Origin: Spisula solida
Taxonomy: Eukaryota > Mollusca > Bivalvia > Venerida > Mactridae
DNA: 64,000 bases
Assembly: GCA_947247005.1 (NCBI GenBank)
Contig: OX365946.1
Span: forward strand, 8,006,453 to 8,070,452
Reading direction: 5' to 3'
Shown here: positions 51,501 through 61,415 of the stretch, piece after piece
Numbering within the stretch: the stretch's first letter is position 1
Layout of the letters: each line of letters starts with the position of its first letter
Made by a program: the position numbers and the translations under genes
Notes under the pieces: generated by a model
Database searches by the model: none
Told to the model about the DNA's origin: nothing
Seen by the model: the letters and a program-made list of their open reading frames with translations, nothing else

Positions 51501-52413
51501 CTTGATGTTCAGTTAATATCCTCGCTCGTTGAATAATTGAATAAAACACAACGTTTTATGCAACAATTACTATGTACAAGCGGTCATTGTATTTAGAATT
51601 GCATTTTTGTGTTTACTTTCACTGTGTAGAGCGCCCTTTTTCGAACAACAAATTTACAATTGTTCAGTTAATCTATCTAGTTTCCCTGCTTTTGTATACC
51701 ACCAAACATGCTTTAATGATCACAGGACATACTTCCTCTATACCAACGTATACTTATTTCTGACCAACCTGTTTCAATATTGATCCTAGACTCCCTTTAA
51801 TAAACATACACGTTATTCAATTATAATGCATATGTCGTACTTAAATTGCTGTTCTAATTCATTAATATCAGACATCGATTCAAAATAACCAAAAAACATT
51901 TATTGAACTTTTCGTTTGACCATTGTTTAATGTCTGGATGACAAATTAATCACCCATGCATGTGATACAATTGTTTAGAAATCAATGTTGAATCCACACG
52001 AGATACCAAAGTTATTATCTACACAAGTATGTCTATAAAAGGTCCCAGATATTTGAACGTACAGAAACACCGGAGAGCAAATTGAAAGGCTCCTGGTAGG
52101 CGAGGAGGCACGGCATTGTAGTAAATATGTTTGTTACAATATGGCTAAATTATTATTTTATGCTTGATTTCGTTACCTTTACAGAATTGGAAGAAATGAA
52201 ATCATGGGTTGCTGTGCTGTGGGACCGCGGTATGTTGGTACTGGCAGAGACCATTGGTACGAAATGCTGGAGAATACAAGGAAACCAGTAGCGCAATGGT
52301 ACTCACTACAAGAACATGTGCCGTATACAGAATATAAAAGCAGCGGTGGCAAAGGTTGCTTTAGATATCGTCAGGCCACCACAGATTCCACGTGCAGTGA
52401 GGATACACAGTGA
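33417..52413 (+). CDS. Synaptotagmin, SYT3/6/9/10-like, five visible exons: join(33417..33591,42335..43194,45360..45480,47648..47819,52185..52413), 5' partial
   Basis: Synaptotagmins are membrane-anchored calcium sensors that couple calcium entry to vesicle fusion through two C2 domains that bind acidic lipids and SNAREs. The joined exons give 518 residues: a cysteine-rich N-terminal part (1-58), one transmembrane segment (about 63-84), a basic and Ser-rich linker (about 89-216), C2A (about 217-345) and C2B (about 346-490) with a short tail. Intron phases are 1, 0, 1 and 2 and all join in frame. C2A keeps D247, D253, D305, D307, S310 and D313, spaced as in SYT1. C2B keeps D380, D386, D440 and D442 and has E448 where SYT1 has Asp, as in SYT3/6/9/10. 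The GRDHW and WYSL motifs near the C-terminus also favour that group; an invertebrate Syt-alpha relationship is possible. The length suits the family (about 490-590). The start codon was not found. The C2 part is certain; the first exon is likely. Confidence 0.88.
34690..35455. mobile_element. 766-bp DNA transposon with 27-bp inverted repeats in intron 1
   Basis: The left end (34690-34716), tacaccgagcggctttgaaa, and the complement of the right end (35429-35455) agree at 24 of 27 positions. Both ends include TA. The left 300 bp recurs inverted at 38457-38755. The 178-codon open frame 35095-35631 runs out through the right end into flanking DNA, so it is not the element's protein. Confidence 0.72.
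36675..37215 (-). repeat. Dispersed repeat, copy 3 (partial, reversed) in synaptotagmin intron 1
   Basis: It is the reverse complement of the distal half of the other two copies. Its plus-strand frame (36987-37211) reads [28 protein letters not shown] in pieces, matching copy 2 at protein level, so the family once encoded a protein on this strand. That protein is not recognised. Confidence 0.68.
36924..36979. repeat. 28-bp tandem duplication
   Basis: ttgtgacatagtwtctgacg followed by acacatta, twice in succession with one difference. Confidence 0.9.
38457..38755 (-). mobile_element. Partial copy of the 34.7-kb transposon, inverted
   Basis: Reverse complement of 34690-34985. It ends at 38755 with ...ttcaaagccgcttagtgta. 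The opposite end is missing or too diverged to see. With 34690-34985 it forms a 300-bp inverted repeat separated by 3.5 kb inside one intron. Confidence 0.68.
40113..40240 (-). mobile_element. 3' end of a non-LTR retrotransposon (LINE/SINE type), minus strand
   Basis: On the minus strand the sequence reads gaggctcacaggtaagactg, then gttgcctcattaaataaagt, and ends in an (ATT)n run (complement of 40113-40136). An AATAAA-like signal followed by a simple repeat tail is typical of CR1-like and related non-LTR elements. How far the element extends beyond 40240 is not clear; no reverse transcriptase was seen. Confidence 0.55.
40637..40720. repeat. Dispersed repeat pair with 17228-17312, interrupted downstream by a MITE
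   Basis: It matches 17228-17312. The continuing sequence (attaaaagtgtttatgcac, then gaacaaaacgg) matches 36137-36172 and is then broken by the MITE at 40791. Confidence 0.5.
40791..41026. mobile_element. 236-bp MITE, agtccccta/taggggact ends, copy 1
   Basis: It starts agtcccctatcggtttt and ends with the near complement aaaccggtaggggact. The interior has tatatgtttgccctccgtcc and gtttccaagctaggtttat, both shared with 55812-56090. It inserted into the dispersed repeat at 40637. Confidence 0.85.
42335..43194 (+). CDS. Synaptotagmin exon: transmembrane segment, linker and C2A domain
   Basis: The acceptor is tatattttcag/aaattc and the donor tcag/gtaaga. The exon carries 2 nt of a split codon and then 286 codons. 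It begins with a hydrophobic stretch ([20 protein letters not shown]) that is the single membrane anchor, followed by Cys88 and basic residues (CRSRQK) that mark the cytosolic side. The linker (about 89-216) is rich in Ser, Lys and Glu. C2A then opens with [11 protein letters not shown]. The calcium loops read [10 protein letters not shown] and DFDRFSRHD and contain all five Asp and the Ser used by SYT1 C2A, so it should bind calcium. VHRKTL and DFDRFSRHD closely match vertebrate SYT6/9/10. A shorter reading from ATG 42548 in another frame is a shadow. Confidence 0.96.
43195..45359 (+). other. Synaptotagmin intron 2 (phase 0, about 2.2 kb)
   Basis: It runs from gtaaga to ttttcag. Apart from the ACGTTT-rich island at 44375-44660 it holds AT-rich sequence without recognised features. 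The open frame at 44194-44481 runs into that island and has no family resemblance. Confidence 0.9.
44375..44660. repeat. ACGTTT-rich island in intron 2
   Basis: About ten AACGTT/ACGTTT words occur in under 300 bp, in both orientations, starting just after aagctgggttcacactttga. It looks like a degenerate array or a decayed MITE; no clear unit length. Confidence 0.45.
45360..45480 (+). CDS. Synaptotagmin exon: first part of C2B
   Basis: The acceptor ccttttcag/gag is phase 0 and the donor tcatcag/gtattg is phase 1. Its 40 codons encode the start of C2B, with [17 protein letters not shown] on strand 1 and [12 protein letters not shown] leading into calcium loop 1. D380 is the first loop-1 Asp; the second, D386, is split across the intron (G here, AC at 47648). 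The exon is too short to stand out as an open frame but is unmistakable by family motif. Its boundaries match a frequent C2B intron position in synaptotagmin genes. Confidence 0.96.
45481..47647 (+). other. Synaptotagmin intron 3 (phase 1, about 2.2 kb) carrying a transposon fragment
   Basis: It runs from gtattg to attccag. The last 0.55 kb is a decayed copy (47104-47612) of the Tc1/mariner-like element at 18.7-20.9 kb. A 129-codon open frame at 46644-47033 has no recognisable domain and is within chance length for this base composition. Confidence 0.9.
47104..47612 (+). mobile_element. 3' fragment of the same Tc1/mariner-like element, in synaptotagmin intron 3
   Basis: 47583-47612 matches the right inverted repeat at 20899-20928 in 29 of 30 bases. 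Upstream, gtgttcacggccgct matches gtgttcgcggccgct at 20401-20415, and the AT-rich spacer (ccttaaaaa-gcaaa, accctc..acaa) also aligns. The open frame at 47104-47307 includes [10 protein letters not shown] and MFFDKS, probably a transposase piece. No left inverted repeat was found, so it is 5' truncated. It ends 35 bp before the C2B exon. Confidence 0.68.
47648..47819 (+). CDS. Synaptotagmin exon: middle of C2B with the polybasic strand
   Basis: The acceptor is ctattattccag/acccg and the donor gatag/gtaagt. The exon completes the loop-1 DPFVKV motif, then encodes the polybasic strand KRIKKKK (residues 398-404), which in synaptotagmins binds PIP2 and SNAREs. [12 protein letters not shown], a near-invariant C2B signature, follows, and the exon ends in calcium loop 3 with IIDYDR (D440, D442). 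The final Arg codon is split AG/A. There is no frameshift or missing key residue. The upstream intron carries a decayed transposon whose terminal repeat ends 35 bp before the exon. Confidence 0.97.
47820..52184 (+). other. Synaptotagmin intron 4 (phase 2, about 4.4 kb)
   Basis: It runs from gtaagt to tttacag. It contains a Helitron-like element at 50194-50619 and two stretches, 49660-49770 and 51190-51330, that resemble the reverse orientation of the tail-block repeat family (AC-rich, with an AACAGCTACAAAAACA-like motif). The rest shows no recognised feature. Confidence 0.9.
50194..50619. mobile_element. Helitron-like non-autonomous element with internal direct repeats
   Basis: Two internal units start ttgtccggaccataactttg at 50263 and 50415 (about 150 and 130 bp) and include aggtcaaggtcac and ggaggtcaaa. 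The right end has a short hairpin tgccc-ga-gggca (50597-50608) followed 8 nt later by CTAG and then T. This fits the Helitron 3' end (hairpin, CTRR, insertion before T). gtcgagcc (50194-50201) and ggctcgac (50583-50590) form subterminal inverted repeats. The 5' TC end was not fixed. Confidence 0.55.
52185..52413 (+). CDS. Synaptotagmin last coding exon: end of C2B and C-terminal tail
   Basis: The acceptor is cgttacctttacag/aattgg. The exon completes the split Arg and encodes IGRNEIMG, where E448 replaces the last loop-3 Asp of SYT1. It continues through [20 protein letters not shown] and SLQE, the helix and closing strand of C2B. WYSL corresponds to the WHXL motif implicated in docking and neurexin or AP2 contacts. 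A hydrophilic 32-residue tail with two cysteines (GKGCF and TCSEDTQ) then runs to the TGA at 52411-52413. The tail is not recognisably conserved. The 3' UTR starts here. Confidence 0.95.
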
Positions 52414-52534
52414 AATATGTATTTGGTATTCGTATTAACATTAATTGTTACATAATCACCGTACCATTTCAGTTTACAAAATCATGAACAAAGGAAAGTG
52501 TAGAATAACATTGGCTGTCTATTGGTAGATTGAA

Positions 52535-52775
52535 GTCTTTTTTTTAGTTTAGCCACGTCCATATTCAAAGAGCTCTGGTTGAATTTGGCCTATGCGTAAC
52601 CTACTTTCTGATCACGAAACTACCATATCATGGAATTCCGGGCATCATACAGGTGGTCGGCATCCAGTGGATGACCAACTGATCATATCAGAACAGACCG
52701 GGTTTCGAACATCCGACTACCTGAGGCAGTTGCCTTGACCGCTCGGTCATGGAGTTGGGACCCTAACAACTTACA
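52535..52775 (-). mobile_element. tRNA-derived SINE, antisense, in the synaptotagmin 3' flank
   Basis: Read on the minus strand, it starts with an RNA polymerase III promoter like that of tRNA-Leu/Ser. Box A is TGACCGAGCGG (complement of 52739-52749) with CAAGGC after it, and box B is GTTCGAAACC (complement of about 52701-52710). A tRNA-unrelated body follows, and the element ends in an A-rich tail (run of T at about 52539-52546 on the plus strand). Box spacing is tRNA-like, but there is no acceptor-stem pairing, so it is a retroposon and not a functional tRNA. The outer limits are approximate. Confidence 0.65.
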
Positions 52776-53630
52776 GCCCGATGGTTCAATTACTTGCAAA
52801 CGGTACAAAAAGAAATATACTCAAAGTTTATCACATGCATTCTAGATATTGTTTCATAAGAATGACATAATTATGTATTTGTTTTGACTTTCGGTGCGGA
52901 CAATAGTATGCATACTGCAATAAAAGTATACTCTACTGAAATGTATAGTTTAAAAGATTACCTTAAATTATTATCTATTTTGTTAATAGTTTGTAATTAT
53001 TTAGTGTATGCTTGTATGGATGTTTATGGCCAATATGTGAAAATTTGTGCGTTTCCTGTTGGTTAATGAAAAGCTTATGACAATTGATGACTCAGAATGC
53101 CATACAATTTACATTTTTTGAAGACACATAGCTCATTCATTTGAACTTCATATTCATGTGCGGTGAAATATTTGCATTTATTAAGACTGATTTGCTCGAT
53201 GTAGATTATGAAACAAGTTCCTCAAATTTAGTCATCTATGCTTTTAAATTCTGAGCAAGAGACATATACTTATTCCATTTGTGTTTTGTCTACGGTTTGT
53301 CACGGCTGCGGATGAAACAACACGCACCACCCTTAAAAAATTGTAAATACCTGTACAACTCACCACACATACTTGGGTTCGTTTGTATGTTTCAACTGCA
53401 GTGAATGTACTGTGCCTAAACAAAACTTTACATGTGCTAACTTATCTAAGTTATGTTTGGAAAAACGATAGTTCATTTACTGTTTGTATATTATGATAGA
53501 CTTTGACAATGTTAGTAAATGTACTTTAATTTAACTATATATTCTTTTTGATAAATGTAACCATATGTGCTCTTATATTTACAAATGTAACTCTGTGTGT
53601 TGTTCAGTACTTATTTTTCTCACAATACAG

Positions 53631-53806
53631 GTTGGCTTTTGGCGCTAACCGCGGTTACCATTGTTGAACCAGAGCCCGCCAAACTGATAGATGTTAAACT
53701 ATTGTCGAATGAACGCTTTTGTTCTTGCCTAATCTCGAAACTACTCAAATGTACGTGTGGGTTTTGCCGACTGGTGAAACCATATACAGTTAGCGCCAAA
53801 ACCAAC
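53631..53806. mobile_element. 176-bp MITE with 18-19 bp inverted ends
   Basis: gttggcttttggcgctaac (53631-53649) and the complement of 53789-53806 differ by a single indel. The 71-codon frame crossing it is incidental. It lies in the probable 3' UTR of the synaptotagmin. Confidence 0.75.
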
Positions 53807-54683
53807 TCTTAACTATCAATTTTATTTCCAATGTACTATATTTTGAATATTTTGTCCCCACTTGGCTCGCGTTTATAATCTGTTTTTTAACTTTAGAAGC
53901 TGCATAAATGATAAATGCAGATGGATACCCAATTTAACCTTAATACGATGCTTGCTTGTTTGTGATAGTGTGCACTGTTCGTCCCCTTATGATATATATG
54001 TATGTTATAATATAGTTCACGTTAAGGACTGTGTGGTAGAATATCATTCTCTACATTGATACCAGGCTATTTCTTGTTAAAGCGAATACGAAATAAGCTT
54101 AGTACCATACTTAATTCTTACATATTGCGGACCGATATGGTTTGTTGGAGTTCATTAATTTCACCTTTGGTGGTAAGAATTGAGGCGGCACTGCAGTATA
54201 CTAATACTTAGCTTATTCATCATACAACACATGATAGTAACATGTTTTGCCGTATGTTTTGAATGACCTTCGTATCTCCACAAGTATTCACGTAGCGTTG
54301 TGAAACTTCATACTCAATATGTCGTTATACGGATACTTGTATTTGCTTGTACAACGTTTAAATAAAGTAAGAGCTTTTGTTTACCTGGCTTTCGTGAAAT
54401 ATTTTCTTGTTGACTATGAATAGAGTCTGCATCGTTTATTGCCATGTCTGTATTAACTAGTGACATTCATGTATATGAAAACCATTGTGTAAATTGTTTG
54501 CATTTTATTTTTATATCAAACACTATTATCACAATCAAATGTTTTATGTGTTAGGCATTGATATCAAAATATTGAGCTCGTGTTTTGTACATGTCTATTT
54601 GTTGTGTGTATAACGTATGTTTTAATTCATATTGTGACTCACGATTATTGTTAAGTGTTAATACCATGTTGCCCCCGTTACAT

Positions 54684-54689
54684 AATAAA
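54684..54689 (+). promoter_or_regulatory. Candidate poly(A) signal AATAAA
   Basis: AATAAA with a GT-rich element about 25-40 bp downstream; the most convincing of three candidates after the synaptotagmin stop. Confidence 0.25.
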
Positions 54690-55811
54690 TATATTTATAT
54701 TCTGAAACATTCTTTGTTATGTGTTGTATAAACCAGATGTATACATGTAATTACTTATGCACAATAGCGGCGTAGTCACACTAGAACCTATAACGACAAC
54801 CTATGACGAACGTATGAAGATAGAAATACGCTGACATATGCTGAGGACGAGATGACCGGACACAAAAATTAGATAGCAAGTAAGTTAGTTAGTAAATACC
54901 GTATTTACCGAGGCCACATTTGTGGTTTCCGAATCTTCCATTTCGGCCTCATTCGGCCTTATAAATACTCGACGGATTGTTAACATAGCACTAAAACTTA
55001 TGGTCAACTTAAATCTAATTTGTACACCGCGTATACATAGTAACGAGTATCGTATATGGATAATTTGACTTGATCCTGACCTTTATGCATGAATGTATTA
55101 CTGAGTTGAAAACATACGTTTCCGCTAGCAGACCTTGCAATATCGGTCCTTCAGATTACTGTTGGTATTACATCTCGAGCGTCTTCATGATACTTCCCGC
55201 TTATAAAAACATACGTCAACTGGTACTTGAAATATAGACAATAGATCAATTGTTTAGTTATGCTCATAGAAGATCGAGAGTCGTGTCAAATTCTACGTAG
55301 GATACTTTATCGTACTTATCGTACACGACTTACACAGGCAAAAATAATTTAGTCAAACGTATGCATATTGTATGCAATGCTTGTGCTTGTGCACGCACAC
55401 TTTGAACCGAATCGGTGTACGACGGCGTACGTCAACGTGCAATTAATTTGTGTAAAACTTACCCACAACGTATCACACATACACTAGTTAGCGTGTTTGC
55501 AAACTTCTCTTTCGCTCGGCATACTTTGTAGTTGGGACATATTCACAAGCTCACCAGTTACTTGCCATGGTTTTAAAGGCACTCCAAAATGAGCACTTAC
55601 TCGCCCCAAGTATAGATCTACATGTAAAACATGAACATCTAATTCATACATTAAGAAAGTCACCCGACATAATACATACATAATTCCATAGTTACAAAAT
55701 AGTATTGATCAAAGTTAAATAAGTTATGAATTATGTACACTTTATGTAAACTAGAGTAGGCGTTTGGACGTGCATCGATATTTAAGATATATAGTCAACA
55801 AGCAATACAGA

Positions 55812-56090
55812 AGTCCCCTACCGGTTTTTGACCTGATGGGACTATATGTTTGCCCTCCTTCCGTCCGTCCGTCCGTCAGTCCGTCAGTCCGTCCGTCCGT
55901 CCGTCATTCCGTCAAACATCTGTATCCTGATATAACACAACCAGTTTCCAAGCTAGGTTTATGAAACTTGGTATGTGGATAGGTGGCAATAAGGGGATAA
56001 TGCACGTTCAAACATATTTTGATTCCGACCATAATTGGGGTTGTTATGGCAACAGAAACATTGAAAATTACTTAAAACCGGTAGGGGACT
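55812..56090. mobile_element. 279-bp MITE, agtccccta/taggggact ends, copy 2 with expanded CCGT repeat
   Basis: The ends agtcccctaccggtttt and aaaaccggtaggggact are perfect 17-bp inverted repeats. The interior aligns with 40791-41026 in the same orientation. The CCGT tract (about 55859-55914) is longer here and accounts for most of the length difference. Confidence 0.88.
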
Positions 56091-56125
56091 AATAAATATA
56101 TACAGTCACGTGCATGTGTATCTAG

Positions 56126-57500
56126 CTTGACCACATTATCGAGACGTAGCTGTGTATCTTATTGCCTAACCGTCGCCAGATATACTTGCATATTGCCTAA
56201 CCGTCGCCAGATATACTTGCATATTGCCACTATGTCAAAGTAAATCAGTTGGGGTGTCATTTTATAACCATTCTGAAAACACAACACATGGTTCCAATAT
56301 ACACATACATATTTCCCATTCGTGTCGGTGCAGTTAATATTCTAACCTTTTTACGGGTCAACATATTTCCTTGCAGGTATTGGGAAATGTGATACATGTA
56401 TGATAAAATGGCGGAGTTAACCTTAAATAAATCGTTAACAAATAAAGATTGCTTCTTATTGTGATGCCTACGTACTGATTGGCCTTAACCCACACCACGC
56501 TACTTTAACGTATCTGTGTACTTAACAGGGAAATCTCCGCATTTTAGCATTACGAGTCTTACACGATGTGTGAGAATGGAAACGAGACAAAAGTGCATGA
56601 TATTCTTGCCACTATTGTACCAAATTTCCGACAATAAACACATTTTGACTTGACTTGACCTGAGTCGCAGTTGTATGGGTTGAACGTTACCTGGAAAGCT
56701 TAAACGACGACAATGTGTCATTGTATGCTAAATGCGGCGCATGGATAGTCGGCGTTTAGCTGTCGACTAGGTAGTATATCAATACTTGTCCATGTGACTA
56801 CGTCATATATACAAGCTAGTGTAAGACGGACAGGGATGTTGGCTTGATCTATATATATATCAAAGTTAAAATAGGACCGGTGTAGCATTCAAAAGTCATT
56901 CTAAAGAAATAAAAGATCAACTCGAATAGCAGAAAGCGATGCGCATGCAACTTACGCACTGTAAAAACTCACGAAAGGCAAATATCCCTTAACTGTTTAG
57001 GCTCAAGGCAATACACATTTGGCTGCCTCAGAAATAAAATAACTAAAGTGGTACCCGTAAGTATTTGTTTATTTGAACAGTATTTCGTTGCGATCCTCCA
57101 TTTAAATGCACTGTTGCATCAGCATATTTTGACTTTTTCTGAAATCTCTGAGCTACTTTCTGAAGACCATAATACGTATGTATTCCTTTAATGAAATCGA
57201 TCGAACGAACATAATGTATCGTCAGATACAATATCGCGACCGTGAACCTTGACGTACACTGTAAGTAGTTTTAAATTGAGTTAAAAACGATTTACATTGT
57301 CAGATATTCTTACTTGAATCTCGTGAGTATTCAAAATGGTTTTAAAACGGATCAGAATGTATGACCTTCGGTGGTGATATGTTGAAACTGTGAACAATAC
57401 ATCAGTCAATTGAAATAATACAAACTATTGCGAACAGTTATGGTCTAATCTACACCACTGCTCTTACGAAGATCGGTTTCCAAGGTTACAATGATACAAA
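56126..57500 (+). repeat. Dispersed 1.2-kb repeat, copy 2
   Basis: Same landmarks as 21895-23110. The minus-strand frame 57043-57231 retains FIKGIH, KVAQRFQKK and ADATVHLNGGS. A 31-bp duplication (56161-56228) is private to this copy. Confidence 0.72.
56161..56228. repeat. 31-bp tandem duplication
   Basis: attgcctaaccgtcgccaga and the next 11 nt repeated identically, plus a 6-nt start of a third unit. Confidence 0.95.
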
Positions 57501-60500
57501 AGGTCACAATAGTTTAATGACAATAGTTGAACCACATGTCCTAGTCCGCTTACATTGTATTTATATAATTATACGTATGTATGTTCATATTTTATGTGTA
57601 TGTTTTAGTGTGTGTGCTGTATAGTGTGTTATGTGTGAAGGTATAGCAACTGTTGTCTGTGCTTTTGTATTTAAAATTGTTTTGAACATGGACTATAATG
57701 GTCGAAATCAAATGTGTATTGCACATTGCGTTGACTGAAATAACATTCTTCTTATACTTCCACTACTTTGACTAATTCTAGTGAAGAGAGTAGCGGTGTA
57801 TGTTGCTGTTCTTGTGCTTTCAAATCAAATGTTTGTCTTAAGACAATATAAGTTCCAAAATTACTGAATCTGCCTGTATGTTAATAATTTTAATGCGCCG
57901 TTCATTGTAACAATAACAAATACATTATCTAATGTTCACAGAGTCCAGATACCATGAGTAAAACACTCTACACAGTATTTAAACCAGATGCAATAGATAA
58001 GTGTATAAAGGAAAGGTATCATTACAATTAAAGGAGTAGTAACAAACGATAACAAACAAGCTGGACCTAATCAACTTATTCACAAGAAACAATGCAAGAC
58101 GCATACACTTTGAAAGAAATCATATAAAGATGAATGAAGACATACAAAGACATACATACAGAGGGCGAAAGTTAATAAATGGTTTAATACTAGTAATCAC
58201 TTTAGAAATTGATGCATAGTGATGATAGGCAACCTAAAATTGATAAGACATTTTTTCTTATAAAAAAACAGTCAAAATATAGTGAAATTATTTTCATATT
58301 TTCAGTAATAATTAAATTGTGTTTGATAAACAAGCAGTATCTCATGCGTTTGTCAATAATATGAGTCAATATCTAGCTATATAAACCCCTTTCTGAATGG
58401 CAATTCGAGTCTTTAATACGACATTGATACAAACCCTCCCTTTGTTACAAGAACCATATGATATGACAGTTAAGCATATATTCATAAACCAATAAGGAAG
58501 CTATATTCAGCCAAATTCAAATAATCGACCCAATTTTGAAAAATAGTTGTCCCTCGAATTTGCCTGTTTATAACTTCTGATGTAAGGGTTATGCATAAAT
58601 ATTTTCTATTATTGTAGCATGTCTAACGACTTAGGACGACTTTGCTAGATTTGTAGCAATGTACGACTCGAGGAAACTAATTTTTGATGGCTAGTAAATG
58701 GAGAGGGTATAGCGTTTTCGCATGTCGCTTGGCTGACTTGTTGACTTTCATTGACGAAAAGTGTACATTATGTATATTCAATACGTAATAATGCCGTGTT
58801 TTCACATACTCGGTATGACATGGTATCAAAAACTGAAAGGCTTTGATGAATAACTTGCATTTTCTAACTTTCCGTTCACATTATGCCCTGTCGCTTGATT
58901 TCTTGTTTCCTACCGTAACTATTTTGATAAGGTCTTCATTTTACAAATGAGTAGCTTAAATTGTGATTTATATGTATGAAAGTGTAGCAATGACACCCTA
59001 TCAGCAAATATGAGATACTTATTTCACTCACATACACTTATATTACATATATCAAATTTGTAAATCATGGTTTCGTTTGTCCAAATATTTTCCCTTTCTC
59101 CGTAACCATCTTTTCATACATAATCAACCGTTGTAGATAAAACTTGGCTTTGGTTCTACATAAACGAGACATAGTTATTTCCAAAAAGTGTTTTAAACCA
59201 CACTTTTAATGAAATACTTATTGAATATATCGAATTAAACATGCAAATTTTACCCTCCGTAACTATTTCCTCCGTAACCAAATTTAGTGTTCGTAATATG
59301 TAACGTTATATCGCATATAAGCCCTCATAAAACATTGTTTAATGTATTGATATCTCTACAATATACTTTTCTGCTTAGCACAAGCCCCTGATAAAGGTCG
59401 GTTGATGCCTCACAGTTTAAAAATGCAGTTTTAATCTACACACCAACTTCTATTTAAATTCATCATTATTTTAAAACTGTAATTATGTGTTCAAAAAGGC
59501 AATGTTTTAGTTTGCAATTTCTGTTTACAGTTAGTGCATGATGAATCAAAGTTATAGGCAATGAATTTTCATTTATGAAACAGTTGTACGTGCATTGTAC
59601 ATGTGTATAAAATCGGTTATGTAAAAGCTACGTATCTTGATCCTATGGAAGAATAATCGCTTTTTGGTACTTTGATTTCATCAACTTAATAATTCCATGG
59701 TCATCTGTGTTGTAGTTGTAGTAAGGGTTCACTGTTAAAATGCAGGAATGTTATATTTAAACATTCCTGAAGAATAAGTACCTATATAATATATTCATTT
59801 TTTGATATGTTGCCAGAATTGAGCCAGATATTGTGTTTGCAAAAACGAGCGATGCAGATCTGATACATTCGCCTGATACTTAACAGACTTTAATATAACA
59901 TATTGGAGGTTATTCCCGACCTTTGAAGTACATGTATGCTTATTTTGGAGCAGGTTTTTGTTTTATTTTTACCAAAGCTATCTGCTTTGATCAATCTGTA
60001 AATTGCGGCTTATGTGCTAAATTAAATGACAAAAACGTACCTTCCAGCTGTATATCTTTGTATAAATAACTAGGACAATGCAGAATGTAATATATATGTA
60101 TCTTTAAAAGACCTTTAAGTTATACTAGATCTATGCTTTCCAAAGCATGTTTGTTTCGATTTATTTAATCTTTTTTTGCGATCACGTTTGGCTAAACCTG
60201 TCGTACTATTACATGGCAATACATTAAAAACAAACTTTAAATTTGTTAAAAAAGGCATATTTACCTTATTGGTCATTTACCATTATTTATAAAAACCGTG
60301 CGCAGCTAATATTAAGTGCCCCCATGAAAAGATGAAAAGGGGGAACGTAATAGAAAAACATATTCATCAGTTCATGTCTCAAAAGGTTTGTAATTCGAAG
60401 CATCGTCAGTTACATTACAGAATGTCACACGACCACTAAGTGCCAGTGTTGGTTTCCGATTCTCTTTATTCCAGGAGACTTTGTTTTGGAATAGTGACAC

Positions 60501-60580
60501 ATAATTTACAGTCAGGCAGGAAACTTGTTTAAAAAGTGCTAGCCAAGTGTGTTCATGTTATAAAATTGCTTCAGTGGGCC
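57500..60580. other. AT-rich stretch, no gene recognised
   Basis: The only pattern noticed is recurrence of CCGTAACYAT words (about 58912, 59099, 59255 and 59270), in the 58.9-59.3 kb part. No long open frame. Confidence 0.4.
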
Positions 60581-60585
60581 TCATC

Positions 60586-60641
60586 GAGCATGGCATATCG
60601 AGGATGGCATATCGAGCATGGCATATAGAGCATGGCATATT
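60586..60641. repeat. 14-bp minisatellite, four units
   Basis: gagcatggcatatc with one or two changes per unit at 60586, 60600, 60614 and 60628. Confidence 0.92.
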
Positions 60642-61047
60642 TCAAATACAGCTCCATTTCAACATGGGAGTATCAACCGTTCGAATTGAGCTCATGAGTA
60701 GCTGTATAGGAACGTTTTGTTTGAATGGGCCCTATTTGATATGACGTCACCTCGGGAACTGCACATTGTGCGTACGATCGCAAACGCGGCTCACTGCATT
60801 ATTTTAAAGGTATCGAGACAACTACCTTACTTTACACTATATCCGGGACTGGTTGTTCTTCTCTGTATACACAGTGGGTATAACCTACAAACCAAACAGT
60901 ATCCGAAGATTTTGCCTATATTCTAAAGAATTAAATACAGTAGTGAATAGAAAATTCAAAGCCATTTAGTTTCTGAACGGTGGCACTGCCTGTCACTCAC
61001 ACAAGAGACATAACATAATGTATATATCATCCGTATCCCGAAAACAA

Positions 61048-61415
61048 TAGAGAGGTTGCGATGCGAACGTGTACGATTACTTGTACGTGTAGCTGCCCGT
61101 ACAAGTGTAAGTACACGTTGCAATTAGATTTGGCTTGCGAAACACAAAGCACACGTCGTGTAAAACCACATGACAGTTGTAACATGATTTCTTCGTGAAT
61201 TGATAAAGATTGTTTACATAAGCTCAATGAGACTACAGTCGATGAAATCTTAGGTTTCCCGTGCATACGCATACCTGTGTGCCATAGTACACATTAAGTT
61301 TCGTCTGTCACACGTTCGTTACTTGTAGAAACTACACATACCTGTATGACGAAATACGCAAACATAGTTTTCACGTGCACGTAGACGTTACACGTTGCCT
61401 TTCGCAACCTCTCTA
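61048..61415. mobile_element. 368-bp MITE with tagagaggttgcga ends
   Basis: tagagaggttgcga (61048-61061) has a perfect complement at the right end (to 61415); similarity continues inward (aacgtgta). TA lies at both ends. The interior is rich in cgtgtac and gtacacg words. The 81-codon minus frame inside is incidental. Confidence 0.8.

Larger units (their letters stand above)
52414..54720 (+). other. Probable 3' UTR / 3' flank of the synaptotagmin
   Basis: No exon follows the stop. Candidate AATAAA signals lie at 52919-52924, 54361-54366 and 54684-54689. The last is followed by a GT-rich stretch (tttgttatgtgttgt), the best match to a cleavage context, which would give a UTR of about 2.3 kb. 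The segment contains an antisense SINE and a small MITE. The choice of site cannot be made from sequence alone. Confidence 0.3.

Noticed and set aside
53597..53812. 71-codon frame with CxCxFC-like cysteines
   Set aside because: It is the translation of a 176-bp MITE with inverted ends.
55859..55914. CCGT tract as a possible independent microsatellite or CRISPR-like array
   Set aside because: It is an expanded internal tract of the MITE at 55812-56090, and units are 4 bp without spacers.
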